Assembly (NCBI GenBank): GCA_964017195.1 | Contig: OZ024897.1 | Location: forward strand, 7,701,951 to 7,765,950 | Reading direction: 5' to 3' | DNA: 64,000 nucleotides | From: Siderastrea radians | Lineage: Eukaryota; Cnidaria; Anthozoa; Scleractinia; Rhizangiidae | Part shown: positions 1 through 11,189 of the stretch, one piece after another | How the letters are laid out: each line of letters starts with the position of its first letter | Position numbering within the stretch: the first letter of the stretch is position 1 | Notes under the pieces: model-generated | The model's database searches: none | What the model was told of the DNA's origin: nothing | What the model saw: the letters and a program-made list of their open reading frames with translations, nothing else | Translations under genes and position numbers: made by a program

Positions 1-728
1 AAAGAAGAACAGCTGAGACAAGGGAACCATTTTGCGCAAGGAAGTAGATAAAGATTGGCCAATCCACTACGAGAAAAACGTAAGTGTTTGCGAAGAAATT
101 GCCCTTGAACTCAATGTTCAAGAAGGCCTTGGCAAAGCTTGCAGGAAATCGCAAACCTGTCTACAGCACGCCCTTAGTTACGTAGACAAACAGGAAAACT
201 TTTACGAGGGAAGGCATTACACTTAGATCAACAATTACACTACCAAAATTATTTCAAGGCTAGAAAAACAACTAAATCAATAGTTACCGGATTATAGTAT
301 TTTTCTTCCCTTCCCGGTAAGGACGTGTGTACGACAAAGGAAACATTTTAAATAAAGGTGTTGGTTTTTCTAGAAAGTGTGGTGTTTCGTCGGTGCCAGG
401 AGCGAAGTGTAAAAAAAATCCGTACACTGAGTTCCTAATGTAAAATGGCCGCAAAAAAGAAATTCAAAAGCTGACATTTCGAGCATTAGAGTACCAATTC
501 ATTTGCTCTGACGGGTGATTCGTCTCGCGATTGGCCAACCATCGAAACGAAAGCTTTTACATCTCATTGTGGCGGCCAATTTGCCTTACGCACTCAGTTG
601 ATAAATCCCAATGTTTGTAGTTCCCCCATTTTGCTTGCACCAAAAAATGTGCTGGTCAGATATCACGTGCTAATGGTAAATTTTTAAAATACTCGTTGGG
701 GCACAGGGCGGTTTTTAAACGACTCCTT
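1..728. other. Left flank, no gene seen
   Basis: No credible gene. A 64-codon open frame at 32-226 has no recognisable domain and no splice context. From about 529 onward the sequence is the left copy of a duplicated non-satellite block that reappears at 3489. The first satellite-like monomers begin near 729. Confidence 0.5.
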
Positions 729-948
729 ATGATAAACACATGATCATATATGCATTCTTAAACTAAAAAACAAATTTCCTTGCGATAAACCTATGACGAT
801 ATATTCATTCCACAGCTCTAAGAAAACATACCTTGTGATGGACGCTTGATGATCTTTGCATTCCTTAACCTTAAAACAACTTTTCTTATGATGAACACAT
901 GATATATATACATTTTGCAACTCTAAAACAACTTTCCCTTGAAACGAA

Positions 949-1025
949 CACGATGGTCGGCTGTGACTGGTGGGTTTCAATCCTCAATGAGGATTGAATC
1001 CCACCTATCACAGCCGACCATCGTG
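949..1025. repeat. 77-bp near-perfect palindrome (hairpin), copy 1
   Basis: The sequence starts CACGATGGTCGGCTGTGA and ends with its reverse complement TCACAGCCGACCATCGTG, with a turn around AATGA at about 986. Arms are about 35 bp with few mismatches. It interrupts the satellite and is followed by CAGTCGAAACGTCGCG, which is absent from the monomer. Confidence 0.9.
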
Positions 1026-3895
1026 ATATATATGGTGGTGCGTAACCAGTCAACCTCAGCAGTCGAAACGTCGCGTCTACAACTCAAGCAACCACATCAC
1101 ATCATGATGAAGCCATGATGACATATACATTCCGCAACTTTAAACTTTGTGATGAACACTTGATAATATATACATTGCACAACTTTAAAACACCTTTCCT
1201 TGTCAAACAAACTTGATGATATATACATTCCGCAACTTAATAACATCTTTCCTTGCGATGCACACATGATGATACATACCTTCCGCAACCTTGAAACAAG
1301 TTTCTTTGCAAGGAACACTGCATGACTTCAGTATACATTCCGCAACTTTACTTATACATTGCAAAACTTTAAACAACTTTCCATGCGAAAACACTTAATA
1401 ATATATACATTGCCCAACTTTGAACAACTTTTCTTGCAATAAACACTTCATTGCGCAGCTTTCAACAACTTTCCTTGCGATAAACACATGATGACTTATA
1501 CATTGAGCAACTCTAAAGCAACTTCCCTTGCAAAAAACACCTGATGATATCAGTATACATTCTACACCTTTAAAACAACTTTCCTTGCCGTGAACTCTTG
1601 ATGATATATACATTCCGCAACTTTAAAACATCTTCCCTTGTGATGAGCATATGATGATATATACATTGTGCAAATTTAAGACAACTTTCCGTGTGATGAA
1701 CACTTGATAATATATACATTCTGCAACTCTAAAACAACTTTCCTTGTGATGAACAATTGATATATATACATTGCGCAACTTTAAAACATCTTTCCTTGTG
1801 ATGAGCACATGATGATATATACATTGCACAACTTTAAAACATCTTTTCTTGTGATAAGCAAATGATGATATATACATTGCGCAGCTTTAAAACGTCTATC
1901 CTTGTGATGATCACTTGATGATATATACATTCCGCAACGTTAAAACATCTTCCCTTGTGATTAGCACATGATGATATATACATTGTGCAACTTTAAGACA
2001 ACTTTCCGTGTGATAAACACTTGATGATATAAACATTCCCCAACTTTAAAACAACTTTCCTTGTGATGAACACTTATTATATATACATTGCGCAACCTTA
2101 AAACATCTTTCCTTGTGATGAGCAAATGAAGATATATACATTGCGCAACTTTAAAACATCTTTCTTTGTGATGAGCACATGATGATAGACATTCCGCAAC
2201 TTTAAAACAACTTTCCTTGCAATGAACACCTCATTGCGCAGCTTTTAACAACTTTCCTTGCGATGAACACATGATGGTTTATACATTGAGCAACTCTAAA
2301 GCAACTTCCCTTGCGAAGAACACTTGATGATGTCACTATACATTTTACAACTTTAACACAATTTTCCTTACGTTGAACACTTAATTGATGACTCATACAT
2401 TCCGCAAATTTAAAAAAGTTTCCTTGCGATGAACACTTGATGATATATACATCCCGTAACTTAAAAACAAACTTTCTTTCGAGGAACACTTGATAATACA
2501 TACATCTTGCAACTTCAAAACAACTTCTCTTCTGATACACCCATGATGATATATACATTCCGCAACTTTAAAACAACTTTCCTTGGAGGAACACTTGACA
2601 ATATATACATTCTGCAACTTGAAAACAACTTCCCTTGAAATGAATACATGATGATATATACATTTCGGAACTTTAAAACAACTTTTCTTGAGATGAATAC
2701 TTGATGATATATACATTCCACAACTTTAAAACAACATTTCCTGCGAGGAACACTTGATGATTTAGGCGTTGCGCAACACGAAATAACTTTCCTTGCGATT
2801 ACCACGTGATGATATCTACATTCCACAACTTTAAAACAACTTCCCTTGCGAAGAAGACTTGATGATCTATACATTGCGTAACTTAAAACAACTTTCCTTG
2901 CGAGGAAAACTTGATGATTTATACATTGCACAACTTTAAACAACTTTCCTTCTGAGAAACACATGATGATATATACATTCCGCAACTTGAAAACGACATT
3001 CCTTGTGATGAACAAATGATGATATATATACATTCCGCAGCATTAAGACATCTTTCCTTGTGATGAACACTTGATGATATATACATTGCGCAACTTTCTA
3101 ACATCTTTCTTTGTGACCAACACTTGATGATATATATTCCGCAACTTTAAGACGACTTTCGTTGTGACCAGCACATGATGATATATATACATTCCGCAAC
3201 ATTTAAACAACTTTCCTTGTGATAAACACATGATGATATATACATTCCGCAACTTTAAAACTACTTTCCTTGTAATAAACACATGATAATATATATATAT
3301 TCCGCAACTTTTAAACAACTTTTATTGCAATGAACACATGATGATATATACATTGCGAAACTTTAAAAACTCTTTCCTTGTGATGAGCACATGATGAAAT
3401 ATACATGCCGCAACTTTAAAAAATCTTTCCTTGTGATAAGCACATGATGATATATACATTCCGCAACTTTGAAACATCTTTCCTTGACGATTGGCCAACG
3501 CTCGAAACGAAAGCTTTTAAATCTCATTACGGCGGCCAGTTTGCCTTGCACACTCAGTTGATAAATCCCAATGTCTGTAGGTCACCATTTTGCTTGCACC
3601 AAAAATATGCTGGTCAGATATCACATGTGTTCATGGCAAATTTTTAAAACACTCGTTGAGGCATAGGGCATTTTTTAAACGAGTCCTTGATCACCTATGC
3701 ATTCTTAAACTTAAAACCAAATTCCTTGCGATAAGCCTATGACGATATATACATTCCACAGCTCTAAGAAAACATACCTTATGATGGACGCTTGATGATC
3801 TTTGCATTCCCTAGCCTTAAAACAACTTTTCTTACGATGAACACATGATGATATATTCATTTCGCAACTCTAAAACAACTTTCTCTTGAGACAAA

Positions 3896-3967
3896 CACGA
3901 TGGTCAGCTGTGATTGGTGGGTTTCGATCCTCAATGAGGATCCCACCTATCACAGCCGACCATCGTG
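3896..3967. repeat. 72-bp palindrome (hairpin), copy 2
   Basis: Second copy of the 949-1025 hairpin, with the same outer arms (CACGATGGTC / GACCATCGTG) but several bases lost near the tip of the right arm. It is carried by the 2.96-kb duplication. Confidence 0.85.
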
Positions 3968-6900
3968 ATATATATGGTGATGCGTAACCAGTCAACCTCA
4001 GCAGTCGAAACGTCGCGATCTACAACTCAAGCGACCACATCACAACACGCAACTTTAAAACAACTTTCTTTGCGATGAAGAGAGGATACATACATTCCCC
4101 AACTTTAAAACCACATTCCTTGTGATGAACACTTGATGACAAATACATTACGCCACTTTAAAACAACTTCCCTTGCGATGAACACTTGATAATATATACA
4201 TTACACAACTTTAAAACACCTTTCCTTGTCAAACAAACATGATGATATATACATTCCGCAACTTAATAACAACTTTCCTTGCGATGAGCACATCATGATA
4301 CATACCTTCTGCAGCCTTAAAACAAGTTTCTTTGCGAGGAACACTTCATGATTTATACATTCCGCAACTTTATAACAACTTTCCTTGCGATGAACACTTA
4401 AAGACTTATCCATTCCGCAACTTTACTAATACATTGCGCAACTTTAGACAACTTTGCCTGCGAAAAACACTTGATCATATATAAGAACACTTCATGATTT
4501 ATACTTTTGCGCAACTTTAAGCAACTTTCCTTGTGAAAACACATGATGATTTATACATTGCGCAACGTTAAACAACTTTCCTTGTGAGAAACACTTGATG
4601 ATATATACATTGCACAACTTTAAACAACTTTCCTTGTGAGAAACACTTGATGATATATACATTGCGCAACTTTAAAACAACTTTCCTTGCAATGAACGCT
4701 TCATTCCGCAGCTTTTAACAACTTTCCTTGCGATGAACACATGATAATTTATACATTGAGCAACTCTAGAGCAACTTCCCTTACGAAGAACACTTGATCA
4801 TTGATAATATCAGTATACATTCTACAACTTTAAAACGACTTTCCTTGCGGTGAACACTTGATTGATGACTCATACATTCCGCAATTTTTAAAAAAATTTT
4901 CCTTGCGATGAACACTTGATGATATATACATTCCACAACTTAAAAACAGCTTTTCTTGCGAGGAACACTTGATAATATATACATCCCGCAACTTCAAAAC
5001 AACTTTCCCTGCGAGGAACACTTGATGATTTAGGCATTGCGCAACACGTAATAACTTTCCTTGTAATGAATACATGATGATATATACATTCCACAACTTA
5101 AAAACAACTTTCCTTGAGATGAATACTTGATGATATATACATTCCACAACTTTAAAACAACTTTCCCTGCGAGGAACACTTGATGATTTAGGCATTGCGC
5201 AACACGAAATAACTTTCCTTGCGATTACCACGTGATGATATCTACATTCCACAACTTTAAAACAACTTTCCTTGCGAGGAAAACTTGATGATTTATACAT
5301 TGCACAACTTTAAACAACTTTCCTTGTGATGAACACATGATAATATATACATTGCGCAACTTTAAAACATCTCTCCTTGTGATGAACACTTTATGATATA
5401 TACATTGCGCAGCTCCAAAAAATTTCTCCTCTTCATAAGCACATAATGATATATACATTGCACAGCTTTGATCGAAACATATTTCCTTGTGATGAACACA
5501 TGATGCCATATGCATTGCACAACTTGAAACATTTTTCCTTGTGATGAACACTTGATGATATATAATAATACATTCTGCAACTTTAAGAGCCATTTTCTGA
5601 GAATATCGAGAATCGAAAGACACTCACAAAAAATCGAATTTTTTGTGAGGAACACATGACGATATATACATTCCTCAACTTTTAACCACCTTTCTTTGTG
5701 ATTAGCATGTGATGATATCTACATTTCACAACTATAAGACAACCTTCGTCACGAGGAAGACTTGATGATTTATATGTTGCGCAACTTGAAACAACTTTCC
5801 TTGTGAAGAACACTTGATGATATTTACATTCCGCAACTTTAAAACATCTTTCTTTGTGATGAACACATGATGAGATATACATTGCGAAACTTTAAAAAAT
5901 CTTTCCTTGTGATGAGCACATGATGAAATATACATTCCGCAACTTTAAAATATCTTTCATTGTGATAAACACTTGATGATAAAAGCATTGCGCAACTTTC
6001 TAACATCTTTCCTTGTGACCAACACTTGATGATATATATTCCGCAACTTTAAGACGACTTTCGTTGTGACCAGCACATGTTGATATATATACATTCCGCA
6101 ACATTTAAACAACTTTCCTTGTGATGAACACATGGTGATATATACATTGCGCAGCTTTAAAACATCTTTCCTTGTGATGAACACGTGATGATATATACAT
6201 TTTGCAACTTTAAAACATCTCTCCTTGTGATTAACACTTGATGATATATACATCGCGCAGCCTTAAAACATCCTTCCTTCTTATAAGCACATAAAGATAT
6301 ATACATTGCGTAACTTTGAAACATCTTTCCTTGTGATGAACACTTGATAATATATACATTGCACAACTTTAAAACATCTTTCCTTGTGATGAGCACAAGA
6401 TGATATATACATTGCGCAACTTTAAAACATCTTTCCTTGTGATGAGCACATGATGATATATACATTGCGCAACTTTAAAACATCTTTCCTTGTGATGAGC
6501 ACATGATGATATATACATTGCGCAACTTTAAAACATCTTTCCTTGTGATGAGCACATGATAATATATACATTGCACAACTTTAAGACATCTTTCCTTGTG
6601 ATGAGCACATGATGATATATACATTGCACAACTTTAAAACATCTTTCCTTGTGATGAGCACAAGATGATATATACATTGCGCAACTTTAAAACATCTTTC
6701 CTTGTGATGAGCACATGATGATATATACATTGCGCAACTTTAAAACATCTTTCCTTGTGATGAGCACAAGATGATATATACATTGCACAACTTTAAAACA
6801 TCTTTCCTTGTGATGAGCACATGATGATATATACATTGCGCAACTTTAAAACATCTTTCCTTGTGATGAACACTTGATAATATATACATTGCACAACTTT

Positions 6901-8815
6901 AAAACATCTTTCCTTGTGATGAGCACATGATGATATATACATTGCGCAACTTTAAAACATCTTTCCTTGTGATGAGCACATGATAATATATACATTGCAC
7001 AACTTTAAGACATCTTTCCTTGTGATGAGCACATGATGATATATACATTGCACAACTTTAAAACATCTTTCCTTGTGATGAGCACATGATGATATATACA
7101 TTGCACAACTTTAAAACATCTTTCTTTGTGATGAGCACATGATAATATATACATTGCACAACTTTAAGACATCTTTCCTTGTGATGAGCACATGATGATA
7201 TATACATTGCGCAACTTTAAAACATCTTTCCTTGTGATGAGCACATGATGATATATACATTGCGCAACTTTAAAACATCTTTCCTTGTGATGAACACTTG
7301 ATAATATATACATTGCACAACTTTAAAACATCTTTCCTTGTGATGAGCACATGATGATATATACATTGCGCAACTTTAAAACATCTTTCCTTGTGATGAG
7401 CACATGATAATATATACATTGCACAACTTTAAGACATCTTTCCTTGTGATGAGCACATGATGATATATACATTGCACAACTTTAAAACATCTTTCCTTGT
7501 GATGAGCACATGATGATATATACATTGCACAACTTTAAAACATCTTTCTTTGTGATGAGCACATGATAATATATACATTGCACAACTTTAAGACATCTTT
7601 CCTTGTGATGAGCACATGATGATATATACATTGCGCAACTTTAAAACATCTTTCCTTGTGATGAACACTTGATAATATATACATTGCACAACTTTAAAAC
7701 ATCTTTCCTTGTGATGAGCACATGATGATATATACATTGCGCAACTTTAAAACATCTTTCCTTGTGATGAGCACATGATAATATATACATTGCACAACTT
7801 TAAGACATCTTTCCTTGTGATGAGCACATGATGATATATACATTGCACAACTTTAAGACATCTTTCCTTGTGATGAACACTTGATAATATATACATTGCA
7901 CAACTTTAAGACATCTTTCCTTGTGATGAGCACATGATGATATATACCTTGCACAACTTTAAGACATCTTTCCTTGTGACAAAAACATGACGATATATAC
8001 ATTCCGCAACTTTAAAACAACTTCCCTTGTAATGAACACTGATGATATGTACTTTCCGCAACTTTAAAACAACTCTGCTTGTGATAAACACATGATGGCA
8101 TATATATTCCGAACTCTAAAACAACTTTCCTTTTGGTGAACACATGATAATATATACATTGCGCAACTCTAAAACGACTTTCCTTGTGATAAACACATGA
8201 TGATTTATATATATTCCGCAACTTTTAAACAACTTTCCTTGTGATGAAAACATGATGATATTTATTCTGCAAGTTTAAAACAACTTTCTTTTTGGTGAAC
8301 ACATGATGATGTATACATTCCGCAACTCTAAAACAACTCTGCTTGTGATGAGCACATGATGATATATACATTGCGCAACCTCAAAATAACTTTCTTTTGC
8401 AATGTACACTTGATTTTATATACGTTGGGCAGCTATATGGAAACTTTTCTTTGTGATGAAAGCATGATATATAACTTCCACAACTTTAAAGCAACTTTCT
8501 TTGTGATAAACACTTGTTGATATATACATTCCGCGTGCAGGAGAATTAAGGCTTGGGCCTCAATTCGTGTCGTAAAAAAGGAGGAGGTCTAACTTTTATA
8601 GTATTCAACACAACACGAAATAACTTAAGAATCTACCTTACGGCAACTCTAGAACAACTTCCCTTGTGAGGAACACTGAGTGATATATATACATTTCCGC
8701 AACTTTTAACTTAAAACAACTTTCCTTGCGGTGACGATATGTAGATTGCGTAAGGCAGGCGATGATAGATACATTCCACCACTATATAACTTTTCTTGTT
8801 TCGGGAATTCTACAC

Positions 8816-8824
8816 TTGAGCCAC
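8816..8824 (+). repeat. Left 9-bp target-site duplication
   Basis: TTGAGCCAC, identical and in the same orientation as 10711-10719, immediately outside the left TIR. Confidence 0.85.
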
Positions 8825-10710
8825 AAATATGCAGCGTTTTTTGACCAATTTTTCTTGGAGTTTTTAGTCGAGCTCAACGTTACCTCGACTGGTTGTGTTG
8901 CGTTTTGTTGTGTTTCTTGTACTCGCGTCGTCTTGTGTTGTGTTGTGATCTGTCTCTTATTTGTTAGTTTAGTTTTTTAGCTTAAAATTTCTCAGTTTTC
9001 TTATACCTTCGTTGCACGACTCGACGCAACTACTAGAAGGACGTACAACGGTTCGATCAGCTCGACCAATTCGACAACGGCTCGACCAACTCGACGACTT
9101 GCAACCTGAGAAAACCCCAAAGTATTGGTTCAGTTTAGTTTAAAATTACCCTAGCAGTACTCTGAATCTTTAATGTTAATGAAACTATAATTACGGTAAG
9201 TGCGTTTGGCAGCAGATCGCTGGAATGGAAAGGGATTGCAACTTCTAAACATTAGGCGAATGTTTTCAAGTTTCTCCTTAGTTTCTTGGGAAAAAATCGC
9301 CAGAAACTGAGTATGGTTTGTTCTCCCTTTGAAAAACCTTTCTGTTAATAACGTTCCAGGAGAATTTCAGTATACGAGAAAAGGTATATGACAGATGTTT
9401 CACAACATTCTTCAACCGAAAACTGGACGTGAAAATAACGGTGACAGATCCCCTCTAAGTATACTGCGAGCTTTAACAAGGCACCCCTTAACCCAAAAAG
9501 TTAATAAATACTGTATAGTTCAATTGCAAAAAAATTGGGCTACTTTTTGAGTAAAGCCAACAAAGTTTACAGGGTTGAAAATATAATGTTTCGGAAGAAT
9601 ATACTGTTGAGTTGGCTGACTTCGCAGATTAAAAAAAAATGGTGAAAGAGTTAAGATCGTCTGAAAAAAATTGCTAGTAGAGTCGGTGGATTTTTTTGAG
9701 TTGATTGTTTCGCTGAGTTCACAGTGTTCGGTGAAATTTGTCGACTTCGTCAATTCGTCGAGATGCTTTACCGGTCGGTCGAGTTTGTCTAGTTGGTTCG
9801 CGTTGTGGGGTTCGTACTGTCTTATAGTATATAAGGATTGCTGATCGATATAGTAAGGCTTTTTGTGTTTGTCGAGTTTTGTCGAGGTGGGGAGATTTGG
9901 TCTGCCAGTGAGTGCAGTTTGTTGGGTATGTCGGGTTGTGTGATTCTTACTGTCTTAAAGAAAGTGAGCATTATTGAGTTTGTCTATTTGGTAAGGAGCT
10001 ACGTTGACTAGAGTCGAGATGCAAAGTTTTAGTCTGCCTCAGCGCGTGAAGAATTGTCGATTTTGTCGAGTTGGTCGAGTTGTCGAGTTTGTACTGTCTT
10101 AAAATAAGTGAGGTTTGTTAAGTTTGTCGAGTTGGTCGCGTTGTGGGATTCGTACTGTCTTAATGTAAGTGAAGATTGTTGAGTTTATCAAATTTGTCAA
10201 GGGTGGTTGAGTTTGTCTAGTTCTCTGGTGTGGAGATTGTCTGCCAGTGAGTGGGGTTGGTCGAGTTTGTCTACTTGAACAACTTCAACATAGACGGAAT
10301 ATTAGAACTGCTGAACTTGTAGACAACACAATGCAACGCAACGCAACACAACGGATCACAACGCAACGCAACTCAACACAGCAGACACAACACAATGAAT
10401 CGCAACAGAACGCAGACGCAACACAACGCAACGGATCGCAACACAACACCACGGATCACAACGCAACACAACGCAACACAACAGACACAACACAACGGAT
10501 CGCAACATAATGCAACACAACACAACACAACACAACACAACACAACACAACACAACACAACACAACACAACACAACACAACACAACTCACCTCAACACAA
10601 CAAAACAGGAATTAAAAATCGCCACATGTACTAGACAGGCCAGTCGAGGTAACGTCGAGTTCGACCAAAAACTCTACGGAAAAAATTGGTCAAAAAACGC
10701 TGCAGGTATA
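8825..10710. mobile_element. Non-autonomous TIR DNA transposon with 9-bp target duplication (Mutator-like size)
   Basis: The two ends are inverted copies of about 75 bp: the left end at 8831-8905 (GCAGCGTTTTTTGACCAATT, then the CGTTACCTCGACTGG box) matches the reverse complement of 10630-10705. Outside both ends lies the same 9-mer, TTGAGCCAC, at 8816-8824 and 10711-10719, a perfect direct target-site duplication. The interior (about 9020-10290) is built of degenerate TCGAGTTGGTCGAG / GTACTGTCTTA repeats and encodes no transposase. A 9-bp duplication with long TIRs fits Mutator-like elements best; other superfamilies are possible. The element landed at the right fringe of the satellite. Confidence 0.85.
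10319..10600 (+). repeat. CAACA-type pentanucleotide microsatellite
   Basis: An AC-rich array of ACACA/ACGCA pentamers. It is imperfect at 10319-10510 and almost pure (ACACA)n at about 10511-10585. It lies just inside the right TIR of the 8825-10710 element. The same motif in reverse sense (TTGTGTTGTGTTGTG) sits just inside the left TIR at about 8890-8950, so the pentamer belongs to the inverted ends. Confidence 0.9.
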
Positions 10711-10719
10711 TTGAGCCAC
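10711..10719 (+). repeat. Right 9-bp target-site duplication
   Basis: TTGAGCCAC, identical to 8816-8824, immediately outside the right TIR. Confidence 0.85.
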
Positions 10720-10737
10720 GCCATAAAATACTTCCTT

Positions 10738-10910
10738 GTGGTAAATTATCCGTGAGATACACATGAAACATCAAATTCCTATGCGAACTGTAATACTGAA
10801 TAAGCATGTTTTGACTAAAATAATTACAACTATATGTAACTACGTACAAGAAAATCCTCCCAACTCTTTCAATGTGAGAAAAGGGAAAAAAGCGTTTCCA
10901 AACTAATAGT
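10738..10910 (+). repeat. Dispersed repeat copy (pair of 16885-17060)
   Basis: Shares an ordered series of words with 16885-17060: CCGTGAGAT, CTATGCGAACTG / CTTTGCGAACTG, ATGTTTTGACTAAAATAAT, then AGAAAAGGGAAAAAA. The copies are diverged by substitutions and small indels. Family unknown. Confidence 0.6.
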
Positions 10911-11189
10911 AATAGCACTTTTGCAATTAAGTTATCACTTATTTGCGATTTTTATGTTGCACATCTGAAAAAGTAGTGCGAGTTTGAAATGCTTTTTACA
11001 AATCACAATAAAAGAGTTCATTTCCGGCTTGAATACAATTTCTCTTGCCGTAGGTTTCGCGCGCTTATTCTGTTAAGTTTCCCAACCGATGTGTGGATTC
11101 AGTCACGCCGCGCTTACAAACGAATGGCGCGATTTCTAACGATATAAAACTGACTTTCTACAATACTTTCAGAAGCACTCTAGTTCAAT

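Larger units (their letters stand above)
529..6130. repeat. About 2.96-kb tandem duplication inside the satellite region
   Basis: The block beginning GATTGGCCAAC at 529 recurs at 3489, an offset of 2960 bp. The copies keep the same order: a non-satellite segment (529-728 / 3489-3690), a hairpin, the CAGTCGAAACGTCGCG segment (about 1055 / 4000), then the same odd monomers (for example TTGTCAAACAAAC at about 1200 and 4225). Rare monomers at about 3110-3220 recur at about 6015-6120. A segment with satellite and inserts was therefore duplicated as one unit after the monomers had diverged. The exact right edge cannot be fixed by eye. Confidence 0.75.
729..8535. repeat. 53-bp satellite array (about 7.8 kb)
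   Basis: A 53-bp monomer repeats head to tail for almost 8 kb; the sub-motifs GATGATATATACATT, GCAACTTTAAAACA and TTTCCTTGTGATGA recur in each unit. Monomers are diverged at 729-6300 and nearly identical at about 6330-7980. The homogeneous part shows higher-order structure: the variant beginning GATGAACACTTGATAATA recurs near 6334, 6864, 7289, 7660 and 7872, at multiples of the monomer (about 10, 8, 7 and 4 units). Non-satellite inserts lie at about 943-1110, 3486-3660 and 3893-4050. A few degenerate monomers continue at about 8630-8800, past a short unrelated stretch. The many minus-strand open frames across the array are by-products of the repeat, not genes. Confidence 0.95.

Noticed and set aside
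960..1015. GTTTCAATCC...GGATTGAA looked like a CRISPR-type repeat
   Set aside because: Only one palindromic copy per locus, no regular spacers, eukaryotic context.
744..8221. Minus-strand Cys-rich open frames of 60-172 codons reading MYISS...KCSSQGK
   Set aside because: They are the 53-bp satellite translated through its three phases. Frames end wherever a monomer has TTTTAA in phase; no conserved start, splice site or codon bias.
10247..10755. Open frames on both strands across 10300-10600 (Thr/Gln/Asn-rich or Cys/Val/Leu-rich)
   Set aside because: Artefact of the ACACA pentamer array, which lacks stops in several frames.
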